A DNA stretch of 64,000 nt from Protea cynaroides (Eukaryota > Streptophyta > Magnoliopsida > Proteales > Proteaceae), in assembly GCA_028583415.1 (NCBI GenBank), contig CM053272.1, forward strand, positions 45,128,699-45,192,698. Reading direction: 5' to 3'. Within the stretch, counting starts at the first letter, position 1. Each line of letters starts with the position of its first letter. The notes beneath the pieces were generated by a model. The model was not told the DNA's origin. It made no database searches and saw nothing but the letters and a program-made list of their open reading frames with translations. Positions 36,405 to 47,818 of this stretch are shown one piece after another. Made by a program: the position numbers and the translations under genes.

Positions 36405-37090
36405 TTGTTAAGATGGAAGCAATAGACAGTAAAAGAGGGGTTTGGAAACCTTGTGGTTATTCCGATGCCTAAGTTAGAACCAATAAGCAAGTAGTTGGAA
36501 CTCGAAATATAGAGAATACGAGTTTCGGTAGAGTGAGGGAGGTATTAGCAATTTGACAGAGAGAGTGTGAGTGTAAAGTTTGGGATCCGAGTACCTTCGT
36601 TTTGGAGTCCATTTATAGAGAGGCACGAAGTGGAATGATTTTAGCCATAAATCCGAGCAGTTCTGTTGATTTCGGGCATGCTCCTAATATTATGCCAACA
36701 GTTATGAATTGTCGTGGAGGTTAGATGAGGCAGATTGATGCGTGCAAGATCCTATCCCTTATAAATGGGGGTTCCTCGTGGCTAAGGAAGCTTTTTGGCC
36801 GTCTGATGTTGACTTGACGATAGCCTTGCTATAATTGTTCCAAGATCTCAGCTCGGAGACATCCTTGATAGTTGGCGTGTGGCCAAGATATAAGGTAACT
36901 TCTTTAATCAAGTTTGACTTGTGGTTATCCTTGAGATCGTGGGAATAATCTTCCCATTTATTAGTTTCATGAGGTGATACCTGATAACAGGTCCGTGAAA
37001 GGTGACACATGTCGAGTTTTCTTTGATGATCTGCGTCATTCTTCTGTGATTGGTGATTTATTATCTCTCCAACATGGCACATAAAGGTTC
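36405..37090 (-). mobile_element. Possible solo LTR or LTR fragment
   Basis: Contains a pattern often seen in plant gypsy LTRs: cttgtggttattccgatgcc, then tatttatagag-type sequence (about 36610). A second, diverged stretch of the same style is at 37690-38330. No TG...CA ends or target duplication could be fixed, so the call is tentative. Confidence 0.28.
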
Positions 37091-37689
37091 GAACATACCT
37101 TACGACGAAATTTGACTCCTACAAATCAGCCTCTCTTAGTTTAGGTCACATTCATATTACCATTGCAGAAATATTATTCTTATTACAATCTTTCATGCAT
37201 AGAATTATGTGTATATTCTTGCTGAATGAAGCAGCTATTTGTGGCGGATAGAAATTGAAGACAAACAAAAGTCATATGGTGTTAAGAGAGAAATAATGGA
37301 TGTGCATTCTACTCCAATTGATGAAAGAATGAGAGAGGAAGGCTCCATACAATATATTGGTTGACTAATATATACATAATTCAATAATGTTGTGTTTAGT
37401 TTAATTTATTAAGAGAAGGTAATTAATTAGCATGTATAAATTGGAACTTGATTAATTCGAGTCATAAATTTAAACATAATCCCCCAGAATATTACGTAAG
37501 TAAATGAAATGTAAATGGACCAATGAAAGGGCATGGACAGATTCATTCAGTAGGGGTCTACATTTTGTTAGAGTGTCTCGATGTTAACTTTATGGTTCAT
37601 AATGTCATTACGTGATAAGGTGTGGGAAATAATCCTGTTATCGTCGAATTTGGTCTGGACTCTTGATGTTGACACCTGTCACACAAAAA

Positions 37690-38330
37690 ACAAACAAACA
37701 GTAGAGAGGTGGGTTGGATATCCTGTGGCCCCTAAGCCAATTTTTAGTGGTGATAAGCAGATGAACTCGGGAATAGAAAATGCCAAACTCAAAGTAGAGA
37801 AATGCACCAGTAAATTTTGAGTTATGAAAGTATGAAAGAGCGAGAATATCAATGAGCTAGTAAAATGTTTAAGTATCGGTCTGCTTTACTTTGATTTGGG
37901 CGTATTTATAGAGAGCATGGAGTAGCCTTGATTTTGGGAACGTATCCTTGCGGTTGTATAAATTTTGAGACTCTATTCGAGATACTTGGAGAGTTATCAG
38001 CATAGTATGGGAATTCGTGTACATCTATGATGGTTCTATCCCCAAAATTGGGGGGTTGTGTGGATGTGGGAAGTCCCTTGGTCATCTGATGAGTATTCAA
38101 TGGTCGAATTTATTATAGCCGCCTCTGACTCCTTGAAAACGTGATTAATAGTCTCTTGTGGTTGACATGTCTAACTAACCAACTGTTAGTGGATTTATTA
38201 CTGCTTATTTGAATTTAGTGGCTCCATGCACATCTCTAACCATCTGAAGGTGTGGAAGTGTGTGTAATATGCATTGATATGCTTGGACGAGATCTTGACA
38301 CATGTTCACAGGGGCATTTGATCTGCACGA
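37690..38330 (-). mobile_element. Possible solo LTR or LTR fragment, second copy
   Basis: ggatatcctgtggcccctaa, and at about 37909 cgtatttatagagagcatgg, parallel those at 36450 and 36610. Ends not resolved. No coding content. Confidence 0.26.
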
Positions 38331-38669
38331 AGACATGTCTTTTTCTGATTGATTGACTTTATCATGATGCTAACAAATCCCATTCCGTAATGCAAAACTT
38401 TCCTCTTTTTAGGGTTTTATTTTGGGTAAAAATATACATCACTTCACTTCACTTCACTTAACAATATTTAAAATTCATTCATTCATTCATGCTTTCGATA
38501 TATTTTTTTTATTTTATTTTAAAGGAGGCAAAAGGTCCTCTAGATGAGTATGGAAAAGTAATTTTACCCTTAATGAGTCGGGCAGGAAGCAATGAGTAGG
38601 GTAGGGAATTTATTTCTTCTTTCTTAAAAATTTAAAATTCAAGTTGGTAGGAGTAGGACACATACTTTA

Positions 38670-38840
38670 TTTTAAAAAATTTTAAGGCACTCCACATGGT
38701 TAACAAGGAAACCATCCCAATCCCATAAACATTGTCAACTTGACACCCTCGGCCATGTGAAGGCTGGATTCGATCCTGGGTCATGACTATTCCAACAAAC
38801 AAATATCCTTATCAGCTCATCTGGCTTACACCTTTAATAT
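38670..38840 (-). mobile_element. Possible tRNA-derived SINE on the minus strand
   Basis: On the minus strand an A-box-like agccagatgagctgat is followed by a B-box-like ggatcgaatccag. A GT-rich body then ends in aaaattttttaaaa. Size and box spacing fit plant SINEs. No target duplication was established. Confidence 0.4.
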
Positions 38841-39515
38841 GATTTGATTCAAACATGAATGGCTGATTACGATTACTTTAGGTTCTCTTTGGTATATATT
38901 ATATAATTAATTATATAATACATTAGGACAAATGTGATTGTTTGATATAATTTATGAATAGATAGATTAATCATTTACTCATGTGCCGCTAGATTTATGT
39001 TCATGTATAATATGTGTGCTGAATCTTAATCCTTTTTTTTTTTTTTTTTTTATTCGCGACCCTAGTCTACTAACTTGATGTTTTTGTGGGTTCAAGTGGC
39101 AAACCTTCTATTGAAGGGTTATCTATATAAATGAAACGGGAGAGGGTTTTCGTGAGAAGAATCTTCCACGTAACATCAATAAAGACGCGTGAAATATTGT
39201 TATCATCGATAGGGGCTTAGGTAGTTAGTGGGGAGAGAAAAAGTATCATAACATACTCATAATGTGGGGATCTTTGTTAGTTAGACTCCATCTGTTTCCA
39301 TGTAGCTGGAGAATGAAAATTGTTCTCTAAAATTGAATTTTCATTATTTGTTTTAACTTAAAAAAAAAACCTTGAAAATTACAAAAACATTGTACATGGA
39401 GAGATTTTCATTTAAAATATCATTTGTATGATAAGTTTTAAAACAAAACAAACATGGCCTAAATGAAAATAAAGAGTTAATGTCAATATAGTCTTTCGAT
39501 TACAACAATCAGAGA

Positions 39516-39951
39516 AAGAGGTGTCAACGGTCTGGTCCGAGTCAAATTGGTGTCGGAATTTATAGAGTGTGATCGAAACATGTCCATTAAGAGGTTCAGG
39601 TTGGGTGGGTTGCACTGTGCACATTAACTAACGGGCCAATCCGGTTTCGAGTTGTTATCGGATTGGTTCGGTCTAGTTCGGGGTGAAAGCCTAGTAGGAA
39701 ACCATTAATGCCATCCTAAAGGTTGAAATAGTGAAGCTAGGATTTAATATTTGGTCTAAATCGGTATGATTATAGCCATATTGGGTTTGGACTCTTTGAT
39801 CTGGTTTTGGAGTAGCTTGGACTTGACCGGTAGGATATACCATACCTCAACCCGAAACATGTTTAGTAATAATTTTGTCCGAATTGATTTTGGATTAATT
39901 CAGGTTCACTAGATCCAGATTACCGATTCGGTACCAAAATTGACACCCCTA
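39516..39951. mobile_element. hAT-like non-autonomous element
   Basis: The left end aagaggtgtcaacgg and the complement of the right end taggggtgtcaattt are related hAT-style termini. The flanks atcagaga (39508-39515) and gtaagaga (39952-39959) agree at 6 of 8 positions. The interior is rich in ggttcgg/gattgg words and has no coding frame. Confidence 0.5.
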
Positions 39952-40327
39952 GTAAGAGAGAATAATAGGTCGAGCAACATCTAAACATAATCTTAAGGTG
40001 TTCAATAATTTGAAATCTTATTTTTTTTGTTTACCTTCTTAAAATTTGTCATTTTCATAAAAGTACTTGAAAAATGTGCAAGGTAAATTATTTTAAAATT
40101 ATTTTAAAATGTGATTGAAATTATTGTGGGAACAAAATAAGAGACAATTAAAAGAAGGTTACATGTTTTAAATACACCTATGAAGTATCATTCAGACACT
40201 TCCTTTGTAAAATTTCAGTGCTTTGTGTCGGAAAAATTTTCAAATGAAATCCATCCCAAGGAAATGTTAAATTTTTTTTATTCATTTCAGCCCTTTCCTT
40301 TAAGGGGAAGGAGGGGGTGGACTTAAG

Positions 40328-40558
40328 GGATCCACATCCTCTTCCGCCTGAGATTTGGCAAGAGAGTTGGCGGCCCGGATGGATGGCCGACACCTGGTTC
40401 TCAGGTGAATCCGAGCCCTCCATCCGAACTGACACCCCTGTCCACTCAGCTTATCTGCTTGGATGGAGGGCTCGGATTCACCCGAGAGCTAGGTGTCGGC
40501 CATCCATTCTGGCCGCCAACTCTCTTGCCAAATCTCAGGCGGGAGAGGATTTCTATAC
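40328..40558. mobile_element. Hairpin MITE, subfamily B
   Basis: Starts GGATCCACATCCTC and ends GAGGATTTCTATAC. The 9-bp flanks ggacttaag (40319-40327) and ggactcaag (40559-40567) differ at one base. Arms share gagatttggcaagagagttgg, gatggatggccgacacctgg and ccctccatccg. The right end reads GTATAG on the complementary strand instead of GGATCC. Confidence 0.92.
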
Positions 40559-42317
40559 GGACTCAAGTAGTGCATTTTAATTTCAGGTTTTTCTAATTTA
40601 TTATTTATTACTTTATTTATTTATTTATTTATTATTTATTATTTTTTATTGAGATTAAAAGCCTTTTCAATCACATCCTAACCAAGATCAGCCCAACTAA
40701 ATTATAATAAATAGCTTCATCTCACATTGTTCAAGTTACATTCAATTTTGTTGGACTTGGATCAATTTTGTACCAAATGCTCCATATTTTATTCATATGG
40801 GCTGGACTGACCCAATGGGTTGTTCTTGGGCCAAGTTTTTTTGGTCCATTTTGGGCTTTCAAGCTTTGTGCCTTTTTGGTTCCATTATGGGCTTGAGAGG
40901 CTTATGCCCTTTTCTCAGAACTTGGACTAAAGACTATTCCCACACTTGTAGGGTCAGTGTCCTAAAACGATTTTCACCGCGTCGCCCATCACATCAATGG
41001 CTTTTCTAAACCGCTACATACGAAATTCCAAGAAGAGGTTGAAAGCGATCCGTACTATAAATGTTGGAAGGCATCTAACCCTAAAGTGTTGAAGATGGTT
41101 TTACTTTCTCTACTCTTTTATCTATTGTAAGCATAGATGTTAATAAGTAGAAAAGCACATTACTAGTAGTGGGATTCTTTGTGAGAGTTGATATATACAT
41201 TCAGAAATGATAACTATTCTCTATCCAAAAATAGAATTTTGAATTCATTTTCATTGAACCAACCATATGTACCAAACAACAACCACATAACTACCAACCA
41301 TTCAAGTTTGAGATGAGAATTGAATTAAAATATTATAAAAGATTTTTATTCTCCTCCATCTTGAATTCTATCCTATTTGAGTTAGTAGTATGGTCTCTGC
41401 CATTCCTTGTCTGTGATGGAATAAGGACAATTTTTTGGGATCATCAAGTGAGTCAATATGCCATATATATATATATATTCTTTTTCTTTTGGTTGGTCTG
41501 GCCTATCTCGGTTAGAACGGTTTTTTCGTGTATGTAAAACCGATTCCTGGGGGTTTTTTTGGCCAATTCAGTCCGATCAGACTTGGGTTTGGATCAGGGT
41601 CAGTGGGCCGGGTCCATTTTCTTGAACAAAAATGAAAATTATCATGTTGCAGCATGGGCAAATTGGCAATGGAGCATCAACCTGATGGACAGAAGGGATA
41701 GGAGTCCCTTATAATGGCTTGTGCACATGGACTACAATCCTGGTTGTAGAGTAGGTAGGGGGAGTGGGAATAGAATTTTGGAGATTGTCTACATCAGCAA
41801 GCTAGAGAGGTACTTTTGGTAGGTAGGTGTGAGGAACTAAGATCTTGGTGGTTTACAGTGGTTAAGGTGGGTTAAATTCCTGGGAAAAATGCTCTTTTGT
41901 TCATGGGTGGGGGATTTCTGGTGGGTAATATGGGTTGGACTGAAGCGGAAATTAAACAGGAAGGGTTTATTGTATATGGGCTATAATTAAGGAAAAAAGA
42001 TCCCCATGACATCAGTGTGAGGATTTTTTTTTTCATATTAAGGAGGTTAAACGATGTGGTTTTGGTTAACGTTCTGCTCGGTTATAGTCCGGTGTGTAGG
42101 GGTAAAACCAAAATTGGATTGTTTATTAAATAATCTAAAAGTGCTTTAATAATTGGTTTTGGTTATAAGTTTCGTTGCTGCCGGGAGGGAGACGAAGAGA
42201 GTTAAATACAAGAATTAAGGAATAGAACAGAGGGAAAGCATTAAAATAATTTTATTCATATGAAGGTGGATTATGATTTAGAAGTAAGCCTTGTGGAAAG
42301 CATTAAAATAAAATTTA

Positions 42318-43258
42318 GGGAAAAATATAGTTACATCCCCTGTATTTTGCCTAAAACACAGATGCACCGAACATTTTAAACAATGACAACTGTCCCATTT
42401 TTCTAACAGTGTTAAATTTAATTTTTATGGACAATTCTACCCCTAGACATTTTGTTAGTTAAAAACCGATTTTGTTGATAAAAGACTAATATAACCCTCC
42501 TATTCTACTTAAAATTAGGCCCAATATCTCTTCTAACATCTCTATCTCCAGTGAGCAATAGGAAGTCATCTCTTGAACGGGGGTGCAGAGGCCTTCAATC
42601 TGAAAATTCAGAAAAAAAAAAAAAATCACAAAAAGCAACCAATATAATAATCTAAAATCAGTGACGAGCAAAATAATCGATATGGTAACCTAAAATCAGC
42701 AGTCAATCTATTAATATTCCGGGAAACTACAAACAAAATTTCCATTAAAAAAATCCGCATTACCGAATCCCATAGGATGATAAAACCATCATCGCATTCA
42801 TAAAAATTTTGGAATCGACATCGACCTCGATCAGCTGCTCTTTCTAGGATCGATACGATCTGTTTCTACGGTTTAGAAAGCGAGATGAAGATGTGAAAGG
42901 TGGGGTTTTAAGAGAGAGAAACGAAGGTGTGGAGGAATGTCGAATTGCGGTTTATGAGAGGGCTCGAGCCATGAAAGAGACTAGAGCAATCGCAGATAAT
43001 GGGAGAGGAAGAAAGAAGACAGTGAAGGAAGGCAATCTGATAGGAGGGTAGGTCTGATATTTCATCCTTGAATGGGGTTAGTTTGGTCATTATAAAAATA
43101 TTGACCATAAACCATCAGCATTTAACAAAATATACCTAAAGGGGTGAATTTAGTTATAATTTAATTGTCGTTGCAGGGGAGGAATTCGTCATTGTTTGAA
43201 ACGTTTGGGGGTATTTGTAATTTGGGCAAACCACAGGGGAGGTAGTTGTATTTTTCCC
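42318..43258. mobile_element. Non-autonomous Mutator-like element, 941 bp
   Basis: The ends are GGGAAAAATATAGTTAC and the complement of the right end GGGAAAAATACAACTACC. Inverted repeats of about 90 bases share cccctgt, ttttgcc/tttgccc, and aaacaatgac. The flanks carry a perfect 9-bp duplication, taaaattta at 42309-42317 and 43259-43267. The interior has no transposase. Confidence 0.87.
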
Positions 43259-43566
43259 TAAAATTTATTACTTCGAATAGATATTCAACACTAAGGAATT
43301 AAAGTAGAGGTTTAATCAGTTACAAACAGTAGGTTTAAAGGGTTTTATTGTTGAAACTAGAATCGAACCGTTTAATAATCAATTTCACGATTTTAGTTTA
43401 AATGGTTCAGTTTGGTTTCAGTTCATTCTAACACCCCTACTTCTCATGCCCTCTTACATTTTGTTATTTTTTCTCTCCTCTTTGATATTTTCTCTTTACT
43501 GACAGTGTAGGTCCCATTGACGATACTATTTTTTATGTATCTACATTGGTGTGGCGTGGGAGATTC

Positions 43567-44140
43567 TAGGGATAAACAGATCGAATTCGAATTGGAACAC
43601 CACTATCCGAATCTGAATCGGTTTACCAACTATCTTATCTGAAATCTGACGGATGTATAAAACCAAATCCGAATTCAAAATTTAACTAGAAATCCGGTTA
43701 AAATCATATTCAAATCTGAAAAATGGAATTGGAATACAAATTGCATGGAGAATGAGAGAAATCTCTAGTTTAAAACAAATATATAGCTTATCCTAAAAAA
43801 ATAAGAGACAAAACCTTAAATGACTATATCAATATTAAGATTATATGCGTCTTAATACTCTAAAAAGCCTAAGGTTATTTGCATCTTAACACAAGGCTAA
43901 ACGAAGTAGATATAATTCTGGCTGATTGATTGATATTTGAATCCAAACAATGATATCCGAATTCAAATCACAAAAAAGAAGGATATTTAACAAAGGTACT
44001 TATAACTGCCGCTAAAAATATTGCTAATGTGTCACATTAGAAGCATTTTGTTATAGTGCCTATTGTTCGAATTCGGATCCCCCAAAACGGATGCGAATTC
44101 GAATCAGACCCGAATTTTCGATTATCCATTTACGCCCTTA
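43567..44140. mobile_element. hAT-like non-autonomous element, 574 bp
   Basis: Left end TAGGGATAAACAGATCG, complement of right end TAAGGGCGTAAATGGA. The 8-bp flanks ggagattc (43559-43566) and cgagattc (44141-44148) differ at one base. The interior repeats gaattcgaat/ccgaattc words and has a diverged relative at 13105-13495. No protein. Confidence 0.75.
43996..44058 (-). mobile_element. Tiny CACTA-like element nested in the hAT-like element
   Basis: The right edge, read on the minus strand, starts CACTATAACAAAATGC, the classic CACTA terminus. The left edge tacttataactgccgc is a weak inverted match, and the centre is ttgctaatgtgtcacattag. Only about 60 bases, so a relic or a very short derivative. 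Confidence 0.45.
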
Positions 44141-44335
44141 CGAGATTCCCCCAAACACACACTAGCATTATAGAAAACCCTCTCCCCTAGTATATAATGC
44201 CTAGTTATCTAACATTGATTACCTCATTTCCTTTTTGTTATTTGATTAAGTGGATCCATTAATGTTCCTAGAAAAAAGGACAAGAGAAACTTGACAATTG
44301 ATAAGGATGACAACCATGGATTGACGCAAAAAAAT

Positions 44336-44456
44336 CCTCCCCCGCGCTCCAGCCCGCCAGCCTAACATCTGACGGGCTGGAATACATCGGCACACATACC
44401 GATGTATTCCAGCCCGTCAGATGTTAGGCTAGCGGGCTGGCACGCGGGAGGTCCTG
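44336..44456. mobile_element. 121-bp foldback (inverted-repeat) element of a different family
   Basis: Two arms of about 55 bases are nearly perfect complements: ctccagcccgccagcctaac and gttaggctagcgggctgg, then tctgacgggctggaatacat around a loop of a few bases. The outer edge is tcctcccccgcg on the left and cgcgggaggtcctgg on the right. It lacks the GGATCC ends and the gccgaca core, so it is not one of the hairpin MITEs nearby. ggattg occurs near both edges, but a true target duplication is unclear. Confidence 0.82.
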
Positions 44457-44612
44457 GATTGGCTCACATTACTCTAGATCTTGGCACATAAATTTCTGAC
44501 TATATCAAACAAGGTAATCAAAGGGTTTTGCAAGCATTATAACTTTAATATTAAACTAATTGGTATTGGGCTATGATAAATATGAGAAAATGATCTTCAC
44601 AGTGTCATTGTG

Positions 44613-44845
44613 GGATCCAAATCGTCTTATCCCTGAGATTCGGGAGGCGTGGCGACGACCCCACTGGATGGTCGCCATGTGGAGGTCGGATGAATCCGAC
44701 CCCTCCGTTCGAGCCGACAAGCCGAGCCGACAAGAGAGTGTCGGCTCGAACGGAGGGGTCGGATTCATCCGACCTCCACATGGCGACCATCCAGTGGGGT
44801 CGCCGCCACGCCTCCCGAATCTCAGGGATGAGACGATTTGAATCC
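44613..44845. mobile_element. Hairpin MITE, subfamily C, near-perfect palindrome
   Basis: Each arm is 107 bases (44613-44719 and 44739-44845) around a 19-base loop. Arm against arm I count only 3 mismatches. The ends are GGATCC / GGATTC. gtcattgtg is perfect at 44604-44612 and 44846-44854. Shared core gagccgaca at each arm tip. Clearly the best preserved copy here. Confidence 0.96.
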
Positions 44846-44854
44846 GTCATTGTG

Positions 44855-45940
44855 AGATTTTTTCCCACAACCTCTCACATTACTCTTATTCTCAAACAAA
44901 ATTTTTTTATGAGATTTTTAATGATAATTTCTCTCTATCCTTCTTTTCATTCTTATATATTTATTTGTATATTGTAGAAGAAAATAAAAAGTAAATAAAA
45001 AAAAATGTTTTTAAGACAATTGACTGGTTGGCTGTGGTAGTTTGCACTTTCTTGAAGATTCTAATGATGTTAAATGTCTTCAGGTAATACTTTCTTGGCA
45101 CACGTGATTTCAATGGAAGAAAAAAAGAAGAGGCTTTGACGTGTAAGAGTGGAGTAAAACAGGTAGAAGAGGCCTAAAAGAGTTTCTCCTCTTCAAATGG
45201 TGCAGTTGCAACAGAAATTGCTTTAGAGACCAACCACAAGTCCAACGATATTGCTTTCCATGTGTACCCAAATGGTTTTACTACATTGCTTCAACACGTA
45301 AAAGCAATGCAAGATGACAACATGTATGGTATATGATGACCAAGTAACGGTTGTGATTTGGAAAAGGAAAGAGAAGCCATTAAATAAGGCTATCTCAACG
45401 GAATCCCACCAGTATTGACATCCTTATGCACCTGCGTGCATGGTGACTAGTTATTAGTCCACTTCAACCAGTGTTGAAAGTAAGAAAAAAGAAAGAAAGA
45501 CAAAGGCCAAAAGTTATATGGATGATGGCCGAGCAGTCATACATGAATCCGTGAGATCACAAAAAACGTAAAATGATATATAAACTTTTTTTTCTGATCA
45601 CAATATTTACATGGCAAATGTAACATTTACTACTACTAAAAATATTTTGTGCAAAATTTTTGGTATAAAAAATAATTACATAATTTATTTAATAATATGA
45701 GCCTGCAAGAATTTTCTTTTTCGTCGAGGTTGGGTGGGATGGGGAGATGGATTTAAAAAAATTTTAGATCATGTGATTCCTCATATATTGTTATTAATCA
45801 AAATGAAAAAAAAAATAATTATTTGTCATCTCAATATTAATTGTAATAAATCATTCCATTTGGAAAGTAAGAATGGATGCATCTCTAGTCTTTAGGTGTG
45901 AAAGTGTATGTAAAGAATGGCTGCATCTCTAGTCTTGAAG
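44855..45940. other. Intergenic, no gene recognised
   Basis: AT-rich, no coding frame of a known family and no clear repeat ends. Confidence 0.4.
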
Positions 45941-45947
45941 GGTCTGT

Positions 45948-46466
45948 TTGATAAAACTTCTGTTTATAGATTCTGGTTCAAATTTGGATTCTATTCTAGG
46001 TTATTCCAAGATTATTTTAGAGTAGAAACTCGTTTGATGACACAAATCTGAAATGGATTTCAGAACATTTTTAAATTAGAAACGTGTTTGATAACACACT
46101 ATCCCCCAATTGAAGTCTAGAAAAACTGTCATGGTAGTGGTGGTGGGTGGTGACGGTGGTGGGCAGTGATGGTGGTGATGGTGGTGGTGGCGATGGTGGC
46201 TATGGTGTAAGTGGGTAGTGGGTGATGGTAGTCAAGTGAGAGTCATGTGAGAGTTGACTCTTTTCTTTCTCTCAAAAAGTTGATCTAACATCTTGGAGCA
46301 AGTATAATGATTTCAAAATTTTAGATTCTGGAACCATTATGAATTCGGTTCACTTTGTGGGAGTTAGAATCTAATCGGACTTATTAAACGCACTTCTACT
46401 CTAAAATGACTCAATGAGAACTAGAATCTATAAAATCCAAAAACAGAAATTTTATCAAAGAATCCA
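45948..46466. mobile_element. Probable inverted-repeat element (gggtctgtttgataaaac family)
   Basis: Left edge gggtctgtttgataaaac then ttctgtttatagattctgg. The complement of the right edge reads ggattctttgataaaattt then ctgtttttggatttt. A GGT-rich segment (46134-46205) lies inside. Target duplication not resolved. Confidence 0.5.
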
Positions 46467-47818
46467 AAATGTGAAAGAATATGTACTTTTCTCTCAAATC
46501 CTATTCTCTCTCATCTTTAAATCCGGGTCCCTAGTGAAAGATTATCTGTTTTTCCTGTACTTTCATTCCCCTAGCGCGTTGATCCTCAAATACACTAACA
46601 CCGGATAGATCCCTCTCCCATACTTTTAATGTAGCAAAATGTAGTGCAACAAGTACCAGATCCGCTTTCCCAGTGGAAGCAAATGCGAGGAAGCAAGGTA
46701 TGTTATTGCAAGTTGGTGTAACAGAGTTAGAAAATTCAGTAGTTACTATTTAAGGGGAAAAGATCGCGGCCTGACATTATCTCCGAACGTCTTCTGTGGT
46801 CATTTCACCATCTATGCGAGAGGGTGCAAGGTCAATGTCCAAAATGCTTTCCCTGTTTCAGAGTCCCATTTAAGTACCCAAAAATGGTAGATCAAAAGAT
46901 TGTTTCTTTCACCCAGAACTCGACCCAAATTGTAAAATCCATTCAAAAAGTGAGCAAAAAGCCCGAGAAATTGAGAGGGACAGCTAATTGATAGATCTGT
47001 CCATTTGAGAAAGAACTGTTTTTTCTAAAGTAAATTTTCCCACAAATTTTCAAGTGGCCAGAGGAAGTATTTTAATTCCTTTGCTGGCAATAAATATTCT
47101 TGTTGATCGACTTGCCCCCAGGTTTCAGTTAGATTTTGATAAAAAAAAAATATAATTTTAACCCAAGTACCTTAGAATTGAGTTTTATTTTGAAGTAATT
47201 TTAACCAGCTCACTCACATCTTATCTAAGGAATCTTTTGATGATTCATTAGAGCTCATATCTGTATAATTTTGATTGTTTAGAAGGAAAGCCCATTCACC
47301 ATAGATGAACAAACGATCAGACTATAACCCTGTAAATATATAAAAGGGCATCCATATTCAATAGTCATTTTACAAATCGGGCGCCCATTTTGTCACCTTG
47401 ATGGAATTCCATTTTCATTTCACCTCACCTCATCATGTAATTACTGTTTGGATCTTCCTATTCCCATTTGTATTTCTGTTCATCCACCCCCAATATAGGG
47501 TAAATTAAGCTGAGATCACCACCCTCCAAATTAGTGTACTCTGGACTAATTTCACCGTAACCAGATCATCAAGTATGAACTCGATTCTGGTTTGTAATTT
47601 TGTATTGAAAAACTACCTATGTACACTAACTAAAATCACATATTGATGGTAACAACGGACAAAATTGTGTGGGTGTTTTTTTTTTTTATTTTTTATTTTT
47701 TATTTTTTATTATTATTATTTTTTTAAACCCTTGTTTCCCTTTCTTTATGAGAGGGTGGGGGTGGAATAGGGAGGCGGAGGTAAGTTTTCTTGGATGGCT
47801 TCTCAAACAACTGAAATT
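46467..47818. other. 3' flank of the MCU gene
   Basis: No gene seen. The MCU 3' UTR should lie within the last few hundred bases; low-complexity T-rich sequence occupies 47678-47726. Confidence 0.4.

Noticed and set aside
36759..37082. 107-codon minus-strand frame
   Set aside because: No known domain, and it falls in sequence that looks like an LTR fragment.
44560..44977. Overlapping open frames on both strands inside the hairpin (similar Arg/Pro-rich peptides)
   Set aside because: They arise because the palindrome reads alike on both strands. The same effect occurs at 58534-58926, 40317-40596 and 33427-33806. None begins outside the repeat as a real gene would.
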